NCBI GenBank assembly: GCA_028279405.1
Contig: JANQNU010000090.1
Span: forward strand, 1 to 64,000
Direction of reading: 5' to 3'
DNA length: 64,000 nt
From: Phycisphaerae bacterium
GTDB taxonomy: Bacteria; Planctomycetota; Phycisphaerae; UBA1845; Fen-1342
Part shown: piece by piece, positions 8,422 to 17,572 of the stretch
Layout of the letters: every line of letters starts with the position of its first letter
How positions within the stretch are numbered: position 1 is the first letter of the stretch
Made by a program: the position numbers and the translations under genes
The notes under the pieces: model-generated
Told to the model about the DNA's origin: nothing
What the model saw: the letters and a program-made list of their open reading frames with translations, nothing else
Database searches by the model: none

Positions 8422-9873
8422 TTAGGGCCGCGTCGAGCGCTCCCAGGCGCGCAGCTCGTCGCGTAGCTTCGCAGTCACGCCGGCGTTGTCCGGGCTCATC
8501 AGTGGGTCGCGCAGGCTGCGGCTCACCGACTCCACCACACAACGCTGATAGTCGCGCAGGGCCGGTGCGACCCAGGCCCAGACCCCTACTCCGATGAACA
8601 ACGCCGACACCAGCGCAATTCCCGTACCGGCGGCCCCCAGCTGTAGTAATCGCGACCCCGACTGCGCCGCACGGAATCGAGCCATCACGACAGCCATAAA
8701 CAGTGCGCCCACCGCGACGCCGACGCCGAGCAGGAGGTGTCGCGGCCAACCACTGGCGCCGAAGTTCCTTCGAAAGTCCAACTCGAGATCGATCGACGGA
8801 GCGAGCAGCCGTACCGCGATAATCGCCAGCACGCCAAGCACGACTCCGTTCAACAACGCCCTGACCAGCGCCGGTCGCGGCATCCCCACAATCCACCAGA
8901 ACGTGAGAATCGACAGCGTCAGCGCCGACAAGGCAACGATCGCGACACAATCGACCCATGCCAGGGATACCAGCAGTGCGGCTTGCGCGCTGGCACAATG
9001 CTGGATCGGCGGACTGCCGGCGGGAACGAGCAGCATGCACGTCGCCGGCAGCGCCCGGCGTTCTTCCAGCGCGCGCTGCCGCCAATCCGTGACCATCTCC
9101 GCCACGCTCCGCGCCCGGGCGTCCGTCGACGTTGCCAGATGACGCCCCAACAGGTCGGCTGCGAGCAGACGCAAATCCCAGGGCCCCTCCTCGTCGATCC
9201 ACGCCACCAGCAGACGCTCGACCGTTCGACGAACCAACGCCGACTCTTTCGGCTTGCCCTCCTCCTCGAGCGTCATGGACACCCGATCCAGTCGATCGAC
9301 GAAGTACTGAAGGAATGGACCGTGGACGGCTGCGGTGCTGTCGAGGGAACGTTGTAGCGCGACGCCGCTGCTGAGCCCGAGTTCCTCGTAGAACCGTTGG
9401 CCACGCTTGACCAGCGCCGCCAACCCGTGCTCGAGATCGCTCAAATCCAACCCTTCGAGGTATGCAGCGAGTCGCGGCCACGACTGCCCCACATCCGCCC
9501 CGGATCGTTCGGCTGCAAGCAGGCTCATCGCTGCCAGCTGGAGACGTGCGACGCTGCCCGCCCCGGGAAGCGTCGAAAAGTACTCGCTCTTCTTGCGCTC
9601 CGACGCGATGTCATCGCCCTTCCATGCACGAAAGAAGGACGCGCTGTTTGAAACCAGAAGCCGGGCCCCACGGACCTCACGCGGGTCGCTGCCCTGATGA
9701 GCAACCGCCCGGGCATTGATCCGCTCCGAAGTCAGCACCAACCCGCGCCACGCCGGCATCGAAACAAAGGCCCGCAAGACCTGCCAGCCTCCGATGAGCA
9801 GCAGGACGACCGCAACCGAAATCGCGAGGATCGATCCCGTCGGCGAGCTTAGCTTCCGCGTCGGCTTCTTCAT
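8422..9873 (-). CDS. Multi-pass membrane protein of unknown function
   Basis: 483 residues from the ATG at 9873 (MKKPTRKL). A basic N-terminus precedes a transmembrane helix (about 15-36). A 270-residue largely helical soluble region follows, then a C-terminal cluster of six or so hydrophobic helices (about 295-440) and a short soluble tail. I recognise no family. The long helical region has no cysteine pairs or catalytic pattern; the arrangement resembles an envelope protein with a periplasmic domain. The frame continues upstream to 9957 in an unlikely sequence. No clear Shine-Dalgarno marks either start. It reads away from the TssE-like gene on the same strand, 105 bases downstream of it. 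Confidence 0.65.
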   Translation of the reverse strand: MKKPTRKLSSPTGSILAISVAVVLLLIGGWQVLRAFVSMPAWRGLVLTSERINARAVAHQGSDPREVRGARLLVSNSASFFRAWKGDDIASERKKSEYFSTLPGAGSVARLQLAAMSLLAAERSGADVGQSWPRLAAYLEGLDLSDLEHGLAALVKRGQRFYEELGLSSGVALQRSLDSTAAVHGPFLQYFVDRLDRVSMTLEEEGKPKESALVRRTVERLLVAWIDEEGPWDLRLLAADLLGRHLATSTDARARSVAEMVTDWRQRALEERRALPATCMLLVPAGSPPIQHCASAQAALLVSLAWVDCVAIVALSALTLSILTFWWIVGMPRPALVRALLNGVVLGVLAIIAVRLLAPSIDLELDFRRNFGASGWPRHLLLGVGVAVGALFMAVVMARFRAAQSGSRLLQLGAAGTGIALVSALFIGVGVWAWVAPALRDYQRCVVESVSRSLRDPLMSPDNAGVTAKLRDELRAWERSTRP

Positions 9874-9978
9874 GGCACCACGGTAGGGTGATGTTTGCGC
9901 GCTAGCAAGCACGCCGGCTCCGGTCGCACTCGCGACCGAAGCGCCCCGGTGCCACACACCTCGTCCCGACTTGCTGCC

Positions 9979-10392
9979 CTACCGCACCACCAGCCGACCT
10001 TCCTCGTCGGCATACGTTTCGAATCGGACAGACGTCTGGTCCTGCTCGTCGACCATGAGACCGGAGATTTCGAACCGCAGTTCCATGCCATCCGTACGAT
10101 GGGGCGCATGGCGCACGCGGATCCCTTTGAGCCGGGGCTCGAACCGCTCGATCGTTCGACGGATCGCCGCCTCGAAACCGGCAACCGAATGCGGCATCGC
10201 GCTCCGAATGGTCGTCATGTGCGGCAAACCGTAGTCGGGGTCGGTCAGGCAATTCCCCTGGCAGGTGTTCAGAATCGACTGGAGATTTCCGAGCACGGAA
10301 TCGAACAGCTCATTGGTTGAGACCCGCGACTGGCGCTGACCGGGAGGCTCCGGCTTGCGCAGGCGTTCGAGCAAGGTCCGTTGAAGCCCCAT
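9979..10392 (-). CDS. tssE: TssE / GPW-gp25-like baseplate protein
   Basis: 137 residues. The stretch SVLGNLQSILNTCQGNCLTD followed by PDYGLPHMTT, and later IERFEPRLKGIRV, is the pattern of the gp25-like TssE baseplate subunit of type VI secretion systems and of phage-tail baseplates. TssE forms part of the wedge that starts sheath assembly. The start is decided by AAGGAG: the first in-frame ATG touches it, while the second (10392) has six-base spacing, so I use the second. The surprise is context: no sheath, tube, ClpV or VgrG gene lies anywhere else in the 64 kb. It could serve a type VI or contractile system encoded elsewhere, or be an orphan. It is divergent from truB. Confidence 0.75.
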   Translation of the reverse strand: MGLQRTLLERLRKPEPPGQRQSRVSTNELFDSVLGNLQSILNTCQGNCLTDPDYGLPHMTTIRSAMPHSVAGFEAAIRRTIERFEPRLKGIRVRHAPHRTDGMELRFEISGLMVDEQDQTSVRFETYADEEGRLVVR

Positions 10393-10449
10393 CCGCATCT
10401 CCTTGTGTGCACCGTTTCGAAACCGACGACTGATTGTACAATCGATCCG

Positions 10450-11178
10450 ATGGACGGCATCCTGGTTCTGCACAAACCAACCGCAATTACGAGCGCAAAA
10501 GCGCTCTACCGCGTCCGAAAACTGACCGGCATCCGCAAGAGCGGACACGCCGGCACGCTCGATCCGCTCGCTACCGGCGTACTGTTGATCTGCTGCGGCC
10601 GCGCAACTCGGCTCGTCGAGCGGCTCATGGACCTGCCCAAGGTCTACCGCGCAACGGCTCGGCTGGATCTCGAAAGCGACAGCCACGATGCGGACGGGCC
10701 GGTTCGTCGCGTCTCGGTCTCACACAAACCGACCCCGGACAAGGTGCGGCAAACCCTCGAACGTTTCGAGGGTGTGCTCGAGCAGGTTCCGCCGGCGATC
10801 AGCGCCATCAAGGTCCGCGGCCGACCGGCCTATAAGCACGCGCGACGAGGCCGCACGCTCCTGCTACCCGCACGACAGGTTCGGGTCTATCGACTCGCGC
10901 TCGATCACTACGCCTGGCCCGAGGTTCGGTTCGAGATGGACTGTGGTCGCGGGACATACGTCCGCAGCCTGGTTCGCGACCTGGGCACGGCACTGGGAAC
11001 TGGCGGCTGCCTCACAGCGCTCGAGCGACGGGCGATCGGCCCGTTCACGCACGCACGCGCCCACCCACTCGATGCGTTGACGCCAGAAAACGCCACCAGC
11101 CGCATCCTGCCGATCGAGGTCGTTCTGCAGATGCTGGAGGCCGAGCCGCCGCTCACGACGGTAACCTCGGCCCGCTAG
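10450..11178 (+). CDS. truB: tRNA pseudouridine(55) synthase TruB
   Basis: 242 residues. TruB converts U55 of the tRNA T-loop to pseudouridine. The catalytic motif GHAGTLDPLATGVL carries the nucleophilic Asp38, and the KP motif (HKPTAITS), VPPAISAIKVRGRPAY and RGTYVRSLVRDLG are all present. Length is at the short end of the family (E. coli is about 314), as expected for forms with a reduced C-terminal PUA domain. The start is the ATG at 10450 because the next 20 residues align with the family start. There is no clear Shine-Dalgarno, and a TACAAT box lies only 8 bases before the ATG, so a leaderless or near-leaderless mRNA is possible. Confidence 0.95.
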   Translation: MDGILVLHKPTAITSAKALYRVRKLTGIRKSGHAGTLDPLATGVLLICCGRATRLVERLMDLPKVYRATARLDLESDSHDADGPVRRVSVSHKPTPDKVRQTLERFEGVLEQVPPAISAIKVRGRPAYKHARRGRTLLLPARQVRVYRLALDHYAWPEVRFEMDCGRGTYVRSLVRDLGTALGTGGCLTALERRAIGPFTHARAHPLDALTPENATSRILPIEVVLQMLEAEPPLTTVTSAR

Positions 11179-11312
11179 AAGCGGGCGCCGGGATCGCGTC
11201 GGAGGGGATTCCTTGTTCGAATTCTCACACAAAAACGGTATGGTGTTAGCCGGCAGGCGTTAAGCGCCACAAGGTATCAGGACTCATCAGTACTGTGGCC
11301 GAGGAGGGCTCC

Positions 11313-13001
11313 GTGGCAATTGAGGTAAAGTGTGAGTGCGGAGCGAAGTTCCGCGCGCCGGACGAAGCTGCCGGTCGTCGGGCGAAGTGCAAGCAATGTG
11401 GGGCGATACTGGTCATCCCGCCGAAAGCCGCGCCGGCTCCGGCCCGACCGACTTCACCCACGCCGACCGAGCAGCCCGCAACCAGCGCAGGCTCGAAGAT
11501 GCCGATCATGCTTGGTGGCGCCGCCGTTCTGCTGATCATTGCGGGGGGCCTTGGTATCTGGGCGATGAACCGCGATAGTGGTTCGGAGGCGCCGGGCAAC
11601 TCGAGCACCGCACACGAACGGGCGTCAGCGGAGTCGACGACGCCACAGCCGGGCCCGCGCCCGGCGGACAAACCCGTCTACGAACCGCCGCCGGCGTTTG
11701 CGACGCCGAAGTACAAGCCGGCGCCCAAGGATGACGAGTTCGACCTCGCGGCGTTGCTCGAACCGATCGACGCGCGCCAGCGGGATCGACGGTACATGAG
11801 CCGCGAGTTTCGCGAAGCACGCAGCGCGCTGATCAAGCGCGCGACGCGATATGGGGAGCCGGAGGTGCTCGAAGCACTGGAGCGTGTCTTCGTCGACCAC
11901 GCCGGTTGGATCGTTCAGCATGAGAAGTTCGGCCGGCGCCTCAACATCGAAACACTGACAGGCACGGTCCTGCGAACACGAGGACTCGACCGGGCGCGGG
12001 CGCTGATCGAGGAGATCGCGGCCGGACCGGGTGCAAACGACCTGTCGTTGTTCCACGTTTATCTCACCGCCGCTCGGATAATCGACACGCAACGCAATCG
12101 GGCAGACACCTTCGACGCGGACGTCGTTCGGTACGCGAAACGGCTGCTCCAGAAAAACGACACCGGGCCGGTGGCCGCGGCGTTGTGTGCCGACGCCGAG
12201 CCGCTGCGCGGTTTGCGAGAGGAGATCGAGTCGAGCGTCCGGAATCTGGAGCCTTGGGCGATCGATCCGTCAGCAAGCCCGGTCGCAAACCTGTATTGCC
12301 AGGGAGTAGCCCTCGCCAGCTTTGATCGGGCGGCGGCCGTGGACGCGTTCGCGGGTCTCGCCGAGCGTCTGCTGGCGGCCAGTCCGGGCAAGCCGGACAA
12401 ATCGTACGAGTTGCAGCTCGAGTTGGTCACGCGACTGTTGCGTGCAACGACCGATGTCCGGAGCATCGAGGTTCCAGCCGCACAGTTGGAAACGCTCGCC
12501 CGGCTTCAGTACCACCTTCAGTTCGTCGTCGCGACACGCAACACCCGCGCGTGGATGAACGCACGAGAGAATCTCGAAGCGGTCCACCTGTGGGCGAAGG
12601 TGCGGCCGTTGGTCGAGGCACGCAAGAAATCGAAGGCGTCGGAACAGACCGATCTTGTCGGCAAATGGCTCGCCGGGCAAACGACCTTCACCGCGGTGCT
12701 CGGCAAGCGTCCGTCGATGCAACGGTCGGTGCATGGCGAGGTGCTCGAGTTCGACCCGGCCGCGAACCGGGTCGTCATCCGGCTGCGATATCCGCCGAAG
12801 CAGCAGGACGACCGCTTCGTCGGGAAAACGGTGACGGTGGGCCAACTGGCGAAGCTGGTGCTCGAAGTGGAGGGCAGCGAAGGAACGCCAAACGCAGCCG
12901 AGGTGTGGATCACGCCCGACCCGCGCGAGCCCGAAAAGATCCACTGCCGGATCATGCGCTGGGGTGCGGTCACGGGCATGGGGTTCATCAAGCCGGCGTA
13001 A
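11313..13001 (+). CDS. Zinc-ribbon, single-span membrane protein of unknown function
   Basis: 562 residues from the GTG at 11313, which sits at good spacing after GGAGG; an earlier GTG at 11295 overlaps that site and is rejected. Residues 1-40 form a zinc ribbon, CECGAKFRAPDEAAGRRAKC followed by KQCG, a cap common on planctomycete envelope proteins. A Pro/Ala linker leads to one transmembrane helix (about residues 65-88). A second Pro-rich linker and a 430-residue mainly helical domain follow, probably outside the membrane. The last 110 residues look beta-rich (GEVLEFDPAANRVVIRLRYP). No catalytic motif seen. Probably the only gene in its transcript. Confidence 0.75.
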   Translation: MAIEVKCECGAKFRAPDEAAGRRAKCKQCGAILVIPPKAAPAPARPTSPTPTEQPATSAGSKMPIMLGGAAVLLIIAGGLGIWAMNRDSGSEAPGNSSTAHERASAESTTPQPGPRPADKPVYEPPPAFATPKYKPAPKDDEFDLAALLEPIDARQRDRRYMSREFREARSALIKRATRYGEPEVLEALERVFVDHAGWIVQHEKFGRRLNIETLTGTVLRTRGLDRARALIEEIAAGPGANDLSLFHVYLTAARIIDTQRNRADTFDADVVRYAKRLLQKNDTGPVAAALCADAEPLRGLREEIESSVRNLEPWAIDPSASPVANLYCQGVALASFDRAAAVDAFAGLAERLLAASPGKPDKSYELQLELVTRLLRATTDVRSIEVPAAQLETLARLQYHLQFVVATRNTRAWMNARENLEAVHLWAKVRPLVEARKKSKASEQTDLVGKWLAGQTTFTAVLGKRPSMQRSVHGEVLEFDPAANRVVIRLRYPPKQQDDRFVGKTVTVGQLAKLVLEVEGSEGTPNAAEVWITPDPREPEKIHCRIMRWGAVTGMGFIKPA

Positions 13002-13408
13002 TCCCGCCCGGTGTCGTAACCCCTCCGCGCGCATTGCCCGCTCGCTAGCGCTCGCGGCTCGCACTGGGGCCCCCTGGCCACAAAACGAGCCCCGAGCGCA
13101 AGCGAGCCGGGGAGCCTGCTCCCTGTCCCGCCTTGAATTTCAAGGGCACATTCGCTATTCTCTCGGTCGGAGGTAGGGAAAGAGCGACGGCATGCGTGGC
13201 CGACCGGGCAACGGAACCCGCCACCACACTCCACGCGATTGGTAGCCAGCTTTTTTGACACGAACGCTTGCGCCGTTAACCGTTTCTTAATATTCGGACA
13301 ATACGCCTTCAACCCACGGGTGCTAGGGTTGGGGAGCGGCCCCTGGAGGGGCGGCAGTCTGCCAGGATGAGAAGCTATACACCCACTTAATTCACAGGAG
13401 AGGATTTG
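13002..13408. other. Intergenic region with repeats and a lone TTGACA
   Basis: About 400 bases. It holds the repeat cluster at 13037-13125 and an AT-richer part (13250-13310) with TTGACA at 13255-13260, but no well-spaced -10. This is probably the promoter region of the large secreted protein. Confidence 0.45.
13037..13125. repeat. Inverted ERERG repeats with adjoining GGAGC palindrome
   Basis: CCCGCTCGCTAGCGCTCGCG (from 13037) and GAGCCCCGAGCGCAAGCGAG (from 13087) are an inverted pair about 25 bases apart. GGAGCCTGCTCC follows near 13112. Same element order as at 1658-1730 and 61481-61567. Confidence 0.65.
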
Positions 13409-16048
13409 ATGATGAGGCGTTTCATTAGCGCCGCGGCGATCTGTACGTTTGCGTGCAGCGCGCTAGCGGAGGTTCCGGTTCAGCCCCTGGACATTGCGTT
13501 CGGCATCAATAATGCCGCCGCGAATCTCACCGCCGAGCAGGTTCGGGACGACGGCGTGAGCCTTGCGGAGGTCGCTGGTCGCTGGACGGCGTTCGGGTTC
13601 GTACAGTCGACCGAGTTCGACAATGCGAGCGGCGTGCTGCACAACAACGTCGGCAATCTGCTGGCGCTCAACTTCGGCACCACCGCTGGTGGCGGTTCGC
13701 TGTACAACCTGTCGACGAATGGTGCCGACGCCGGCCAGACGGTCTTTCTCTTTGACGGCGGCAGCAGCTCCTTGAGCCGGACGTCCGGTCTGTCGGTCAG
13801 CCCGAACAACGACCGCATCGCGGCCTGGGGCTACGACACGGGTACCATCCTCCTGCTGAACTACACTGCCGGCGGATCGCTCGGTACGGGTGCGGGCGCC
13901 AGCGCCACGTCGCTCGGTGAGAGCGCGGTCGTTGGCATCACGTCCGAAACCCAGGGCACGGCATGGCTGGACAATGACACGGCCATGATCGGCGCGATCG
14001 ACCCCAACGACCTCAGCCAGAGCACGATCAACGTCGCGACGGTCGACGTGACCGGCGGTGTGGTCGGCGCGACGACCACGCAGCTCACGCTCAACGTTCC
14101 TGGCGCCGGCGACGCGGTGACCGACATTGAGTTCAACCCGAACCTCTCCGACTTCGTCTTCGTCAGCGTCGGCCGAAACACGGGCGGCGTGACCACCAAC
14201 ATCATCTACGCGATCGACCCGGCAAGCTGGACGGTCGTCGACACGATCAACATCAGCAACAGCGCCCCGACGCTGCGTGAAATCGCGCTCGGACCGGACG
14301 CGCGACTCTATGTCTGCACGTTCGGCACGGACATCGAGTACGTCGAGCTCGACCTTGCCGGCGGCGGCGACGGCATGATCGATGCCGCTGACCTCGCCCT
14401 GGTGGCGGACGACAGCTCGGAGCTCTACTTCTTCAGCCAGACCTTCAACGCGTTCTGCGGCCTCGACGTAGCCTTCGGCACCGCGGCTGAAACGGGTGCC
14501 TGCTGCCTGTCGGTCGAGAGCTGTATCGAGACGACCGAGATCGACTGCCTGAAGAACCAGAACGGTACATTCATCGGCAACGGCATTGCCTGCGGCCCGG
14601 ACACCTGCCTGCCGCCGACCGGTGCCTGCTGTGTCGCCGGCTCCGGTTGCATCAGCGACCTGACGTTCGACGAGTGCGACGGCCAGGGCGGCGTGTACCA
14701 GGGTGACAACACGGTCTGCGGTCCGGACACCTGCCCGCTGCCGCCGTTGCCCGTCCTGCCCGGTGACATGGCCTTCGGACTGAGCGTCGGTGACGCGTTC
14801 CAGACCGCAGCCCACGTCCGAAACGGCAATCGCATCTCGCGCTGGACGACCTTCACGTTCGTCCAGAGCTTCGAGTTCGACAACCATGACGGTACGCTGC
14901 ACAACGCCACCGGCAATCTGCTGGCGCTGAACTTCGGTTCCGGCTGCTCGATGCCGCCGGAGTCGGGTGAAGGCGGCGGGATCTACAACCTGTCCACCGA
15001 TGGCAGCAACAACGCCGAGCAGATCTACAGCTTCAGCCCGGCCGATGGCGGCATCGCTTGCACCCGCGTCGCGGGCCTCGGCATCAGCCCTGACAACTCG
15101 CTGATCTCACTGACCGGCTTCGACGATGGCAACCTCTACGTTCTGGAGTACAACGAGGGCGCGACCCCCGGCACCGGCGCCGGAGCGTCCATCGGTCAGG
15201 CCTGGTCCGACGCACTCGGCTCGGCGTTCTCGCAGGGAACGACCTGGCTCGACAACGACACCATCCTGATGGGCGGCCCCGACCCGTTCGGCGATCCGTT
15301 CCTGAGCGTGATCCGCGTCATCGACTTCAACAGCACCACCGGCGCGTTCACGCTCGTGGCTGACGTCGAGGTCGACCTCTTCCCGCTGTCGGTCGGCGGC
15401 TCGCTCGTCGCTGACATCGAGTACAACCCGAGCATCTCGCCGTACATCTACTTCCTGTTCTCCGGCTTCTCCGGCGGAACGACCAACGTGCTCGCGGTCG
15501 TCGATCCGGTGGACCCGAACACGCCCGCAACCTGGAACGTTCTGACCCTGCTCGACCTGAGCACGAGTCTCCAGACGGGCCGCGAGATCGCACTCGGGCC
15601 GGACTACCGGCTCTATCTGGGCCAGTTCGCGCAGGGTGGTAACCCGCAGATCTACGCGGACGTCCTCGAACTCGACCTCGACAACGACGACGTGATCGAC
15701 ATGGCCGACACGCTCGGCCTGACCGATGACAGCTCCGTCGATTGGTACACGCAGGTCGGCGGCACCGGAACGTCGTTCAACGGCCTGGACGTCGCCCACG
15801 GTAAGGTCGGCCCGCCCTGCGGTGCCTGCGGCGATTCCAACTGCGACGGCAACGTCTCGGTCGGCGACATCAACTTCTTTGTCGCGGCCGTCACAGGCGG
15901 CGAAGCGGCCTGGAACGCGCTGTTCCCCGGCGGCGTCGCTCCGTGCGACTTCATCTGTGCAAATGACACCAACGGTGACAGCAGCGTGACCGTCGGTGAC
16001 ATCAACAACTTCGTGACCGCGGTCACGAGCGGCCAAGCCTGCCAGTAG
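13409..16048 (+). CDS. Large secreted protein: duplicated domain, GACC Cys-rich linkers, C-terminal dockerin
   Basis: 879 residues; AGGAGAGG precedes the ATG at 13409. Signal peptide at residues 1-22 (cleavage near ALAEV). Residues about 25-350 and 450-800 are two copies of one domain, aligned by FVQSTEFDN / FVQSFEFDN, NLLALNFG, TWLDND and REIALGPD. These features fit a beta-propeller-like fold. Between them lie two Cys-rich modules, each opening TGACC and ending C-G-P-D-T-C. The C-terminus (about 804-879) has two calcium-loop dockerin-like motifs, DGNVSVGDINFFV and DSSVTVGDINNFV. Dockerins bind cohesins in cellulosomes; in Planctomycetes such ends are common but their partner is usually unknown. 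Probable surface or extracellular protein. The long opposite-strand frame here is an artefact. Confidence 0.85.
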   Translation: MMRRFISAAAICTFACSALAEVPVQPLDIAFGINNAAANLTAEQVRDDGVSLAEVAGRWTAFGFVQSTEFDNASGVLHNNVGNLLALNFGTTAGGGSLYNLSTNGADAGQTVFLFDGGSSSLSRTSGLSVSPNNDRIAAWGYDTGTILLLNYTAGGSLGTGAGASATSLGESAVVGITSETQGTAWLDNDTAMIGAIDPNDLSQSTINVATVDVTGGVVGATTTQLTLNVPGAGDAVTDIEFNPNLSDFVFVSVGRNTGGVTTNIIYAIDPASWTVVDTINISNSAPTLREIALGPDARLYVCTFGTDIEYVELDLAGGGDGMIDAADLALVADDSSELYFFSQTFNAFCGLDVAFGTAAETGACCLSVESCIETTEIDCLKNQNGTFIGNGIACGPDTCLPPTGACCVAGSGCISDLTFDECDGQGGVYQGDNTVCGPDTCPLPPLPVLPGDMAFGLSVGDAFQTAAHVRNGNRISRWTTFTFVQSFEFDNHDGTLHNATGNLLALNFGSGCSMPPESGEGGGIYNLSTDGSNNAEQIYSFSPADGGIACTRVAGLGISPDNSLISLTGFDDGNLYVLEYNEGATPGTGAGASIGQAWSDALGSAFSQGTTWLDNDTILMGGPDPFGDPFLSVIRVIDFNSTTGAFTLVADVEVDLFPLSVGGSLVADIEYNPSISPYIYFLFSGFSGGTTNVLAVVDPVDPNTPATWNVLTLLDLSTSLQTGREIALGPDYRLYLGQFAQGGNPQIYADVLELDLDNDDVIDMADTLGLTDDSSVDWYTQVGGTGTSFNGLDVAHGKVGPPCGACGDSNCDGNVSVGDINFFVAAVTGGEAAWNALFPGGVAPCDFICANDTNGDSSVTVGDINNFVTAVTSGQACQ

Positions 16049-16393
16049 GCGGAATTGTCCGCCGTACGTCTCCGTGCGGCTGACGATTCGTTCGAACATG
16101 AAGCGCCGTCCCGATCCGGGGCGGCGCTTTTCTTGCGCGATCCTCGAAGCTCCCTCGACGGGCCCGAAACAAAGCGGTCATACCGCACACGGATCCAACA
16201 AGAAGGCTCCGACGGTCACCGGGGCGCGACCGGCCGGATCCCGACGCGGTTCGGACACCTGCGGCCCCTTGACGACCTTCCCAAACTTGTCGGAAAGCGT
16301 CGGCGGCTGGGTTTTACCGGTCCCGGTCGGGCTTGCCTTCGGTACACTTTTTGACATGGGAAGCTCAACCTGATCGTCTAAGAAGAGGACATG
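16049..16393. other. Intergenic region before the sigma/anti-sigma operon
   Basis: After the terminator I see no gene. TTGACA at 16351-16356 and CGTCTA at 16375-16380 lie just before the sigma factor gene. CGTCTA resembles the -10 of ECF-type promoters, so autoregulation is possible but not demonstrated. Confidence 0.35.
16101..16134 (+). terminator. Rho-independent terminator after the large secreted protein
   Basis: AAGCGCCG and CGGCGCTT form the stem, extended by CCC/GGG with one unpaired base. The T-run TTTTCTT follows. It lies about 50 bases past the stop at 16048. Confidence 0.8.
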
Positions 16394-16972
16394 ATGACCG
16401 CTACGCTCGACGCCGACGTGCTCCAGCAGCTGGTGACCGGCGCCCAACGAGGCGACCGCGTCGCGGCGGACGCGCTCATTCGTGAGCATGACGGTTGGGT
16501 GCGGAGCATCATCTACGGAGTGGTCGGCAGACCGGACCTGATCGATGACATCGCTCAGCAGGTCTGGACACAGGTTTGGACGCGACTGTCGTCACTGAAG
16601 GATCCCAAGCGACTGCGGCCGTGGTTGTATACCATCGCCCGCAACGCGGCCATCGATGGGGGAATGGCGCATCGACGGGCGCGACTTCGCAACGGCCGGC
16701 TCGAGCCGGTGGCGGAAACGAGGGCGGATGATCGTGCGAGCGATCCCGCCGGTCGGGTATCGCGAAACGAGTTGTATGAGACCCTCCTGCAAGCAATCCA
16801 GGGCCTCCCGATGATCTACCGCGAACCATTTGCATTGCGTCACCTCGAAGGCTGGAGCTACGCCGAGATCGGCGAAGTGTTGCAGATGCCGCTCGAGACG
16901 GTGGAAACGCGACTGGTCCGGGCCCGGCGTCTGCTGCGAGAAGGGCTGACCAACCGGATGGAAGACGAATGA
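16394..16972 (+). CDS. ECF-type RNA polymerase sigma factor
   Basis: 192 residues. Region 2 is at about 25-95, with DLIDDIAQQVWTQVWTRL and the -10-contacting RPWLYTIARNAAID. Region 4 is at about 130-185, with the helix-turn-helix SYAEIGEVLQMPLETVETRL. Only these two sigma regions are present, as in group 4 sigma factors. The second of two adjacent ATGs is preferred because it is better spaced from GAGG. It overlaps the anti-sigma gene by four bases (ATGA), and a PDZ protein gene follows. The three together look like an envelope-stress response unit. A CGTCTA hexamer just upstream hints at autoregulation. Confidence 0.93.
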   Translation: MTATLDADVLQQLVTGAQRGDRVAADALIREHDGWVRSIIYGVVGRPDLIDDIAQQVWTQVWTRLSSLKDPKRLRPWLYTIARNAAIDGGMAHRRARLRNGRLEPVAETRADDRASDPAGRVSRNELYETLLQAIQGLPMIYREPFALRHLEGWSYAEIGEVLQMPLETVETRLVRARRLLREGLTNRMEDE

Positions 16973-17517
16973 GCATGTCCGGAGACCAACTCGAACGACT
17001 GATCTCGCGTTTTCTCGACGGCGAAGCGTCGCCGGAAGAAAGTCGCGTGTTGAATGAGGAGTTGCGCACGAGTCCCGCGGCGCGCGTCCTTTATGAGGAC
17101 CTTGCGGCCCTGGATCGCGAGGCCGGTCAGGTGCTGCGCTCGGCCCTTGGGCGGGCGCACCGGGCACCACAGCAGCGCCCTCGACGATGGGTCACTGCCG
17201 GACGGATCGCGACAGCGGCGGCAGCAGCTTGCCTGGCGTTTGTGATCTGGCACCGATCGGACGGCGAAGCGCGCGACACGGCGCCGCCGCACCGCGCAAC
17301 GAATCAGGCCGGGGCCATGTCGTCCTGGTTTGCCCCCCCCGCCGAAACGACCGAACTGGTTGCATCGTCGCAGCCCGAGTATGTCCGCCCGTCGGTGCGA
17401 CTGGACAACACCGAACGCGAGTGGATCCTCGTCCCGACCGAGCGTCCCGGCGAATACCTGATGGTCGAGATCGACCGAACCCAGACCGAATTGGTACGTA
17501 TTCAGCGTGATCTTTGA
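16969..17517 (+). CDS. Membrane-anchored anti-sigma factor
   Basis: 182 residues. The N-terminal 50 residues (LISRFLDGEASPEESRVLNE) match the short helical anti-sigma head found in many planctomycete anti-sigma proteins. A basic segment (RPRRWVTAGR) precedes one transmembrane helix (about 79-92), and an outer domain of about 85 residues follows. No zinc-binding HxxxCxxC motif is present. It would hold the upstream sigma factor at the membrane until a signal releases it. Translational coupling by a four-base overlap with the sigma gene supports the pairing. The outer domain ends EYLMVEIDRTQTELVRIQRD and matches nothing I recognise. Confidence 0.8.
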   Translation: MSMSGDQLERLISRFLDGEASPEESRVLNEELRTSPAARVLYEDLAALDREAGQVLRSALGRAHRAPQQRPRRWVTAGRIATAAAAACLAFVIWHRSDGEARDTAPPHRATNQAGAMSSWFAPPAETTELVASSQPEYVRPSVRLDNTEREWILVPTERPGEYLMVEIDRTQTELVRIQRDL

Positions 17518-17572
17518 GCAGTGAGCCCGGACACGTCGGGCTCCATCGGCACGGTTTTCCAAGGAGTGAGAA

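Noticed and set aside
13463-14902. Long minus-strand frame of 479 codons
   Set aside because: It is antisense to the signal-peptide and dockerin protein, and is an Arg/Val/Asp-rich artefact of GC codon bias.
15107-16099. Minus-strand frame over the 3' part of the dockerin gene
   Set aside because: Shadow frame without Shine-Dalgarno or recognisable motifs; it crosses the dockerin-coding region.
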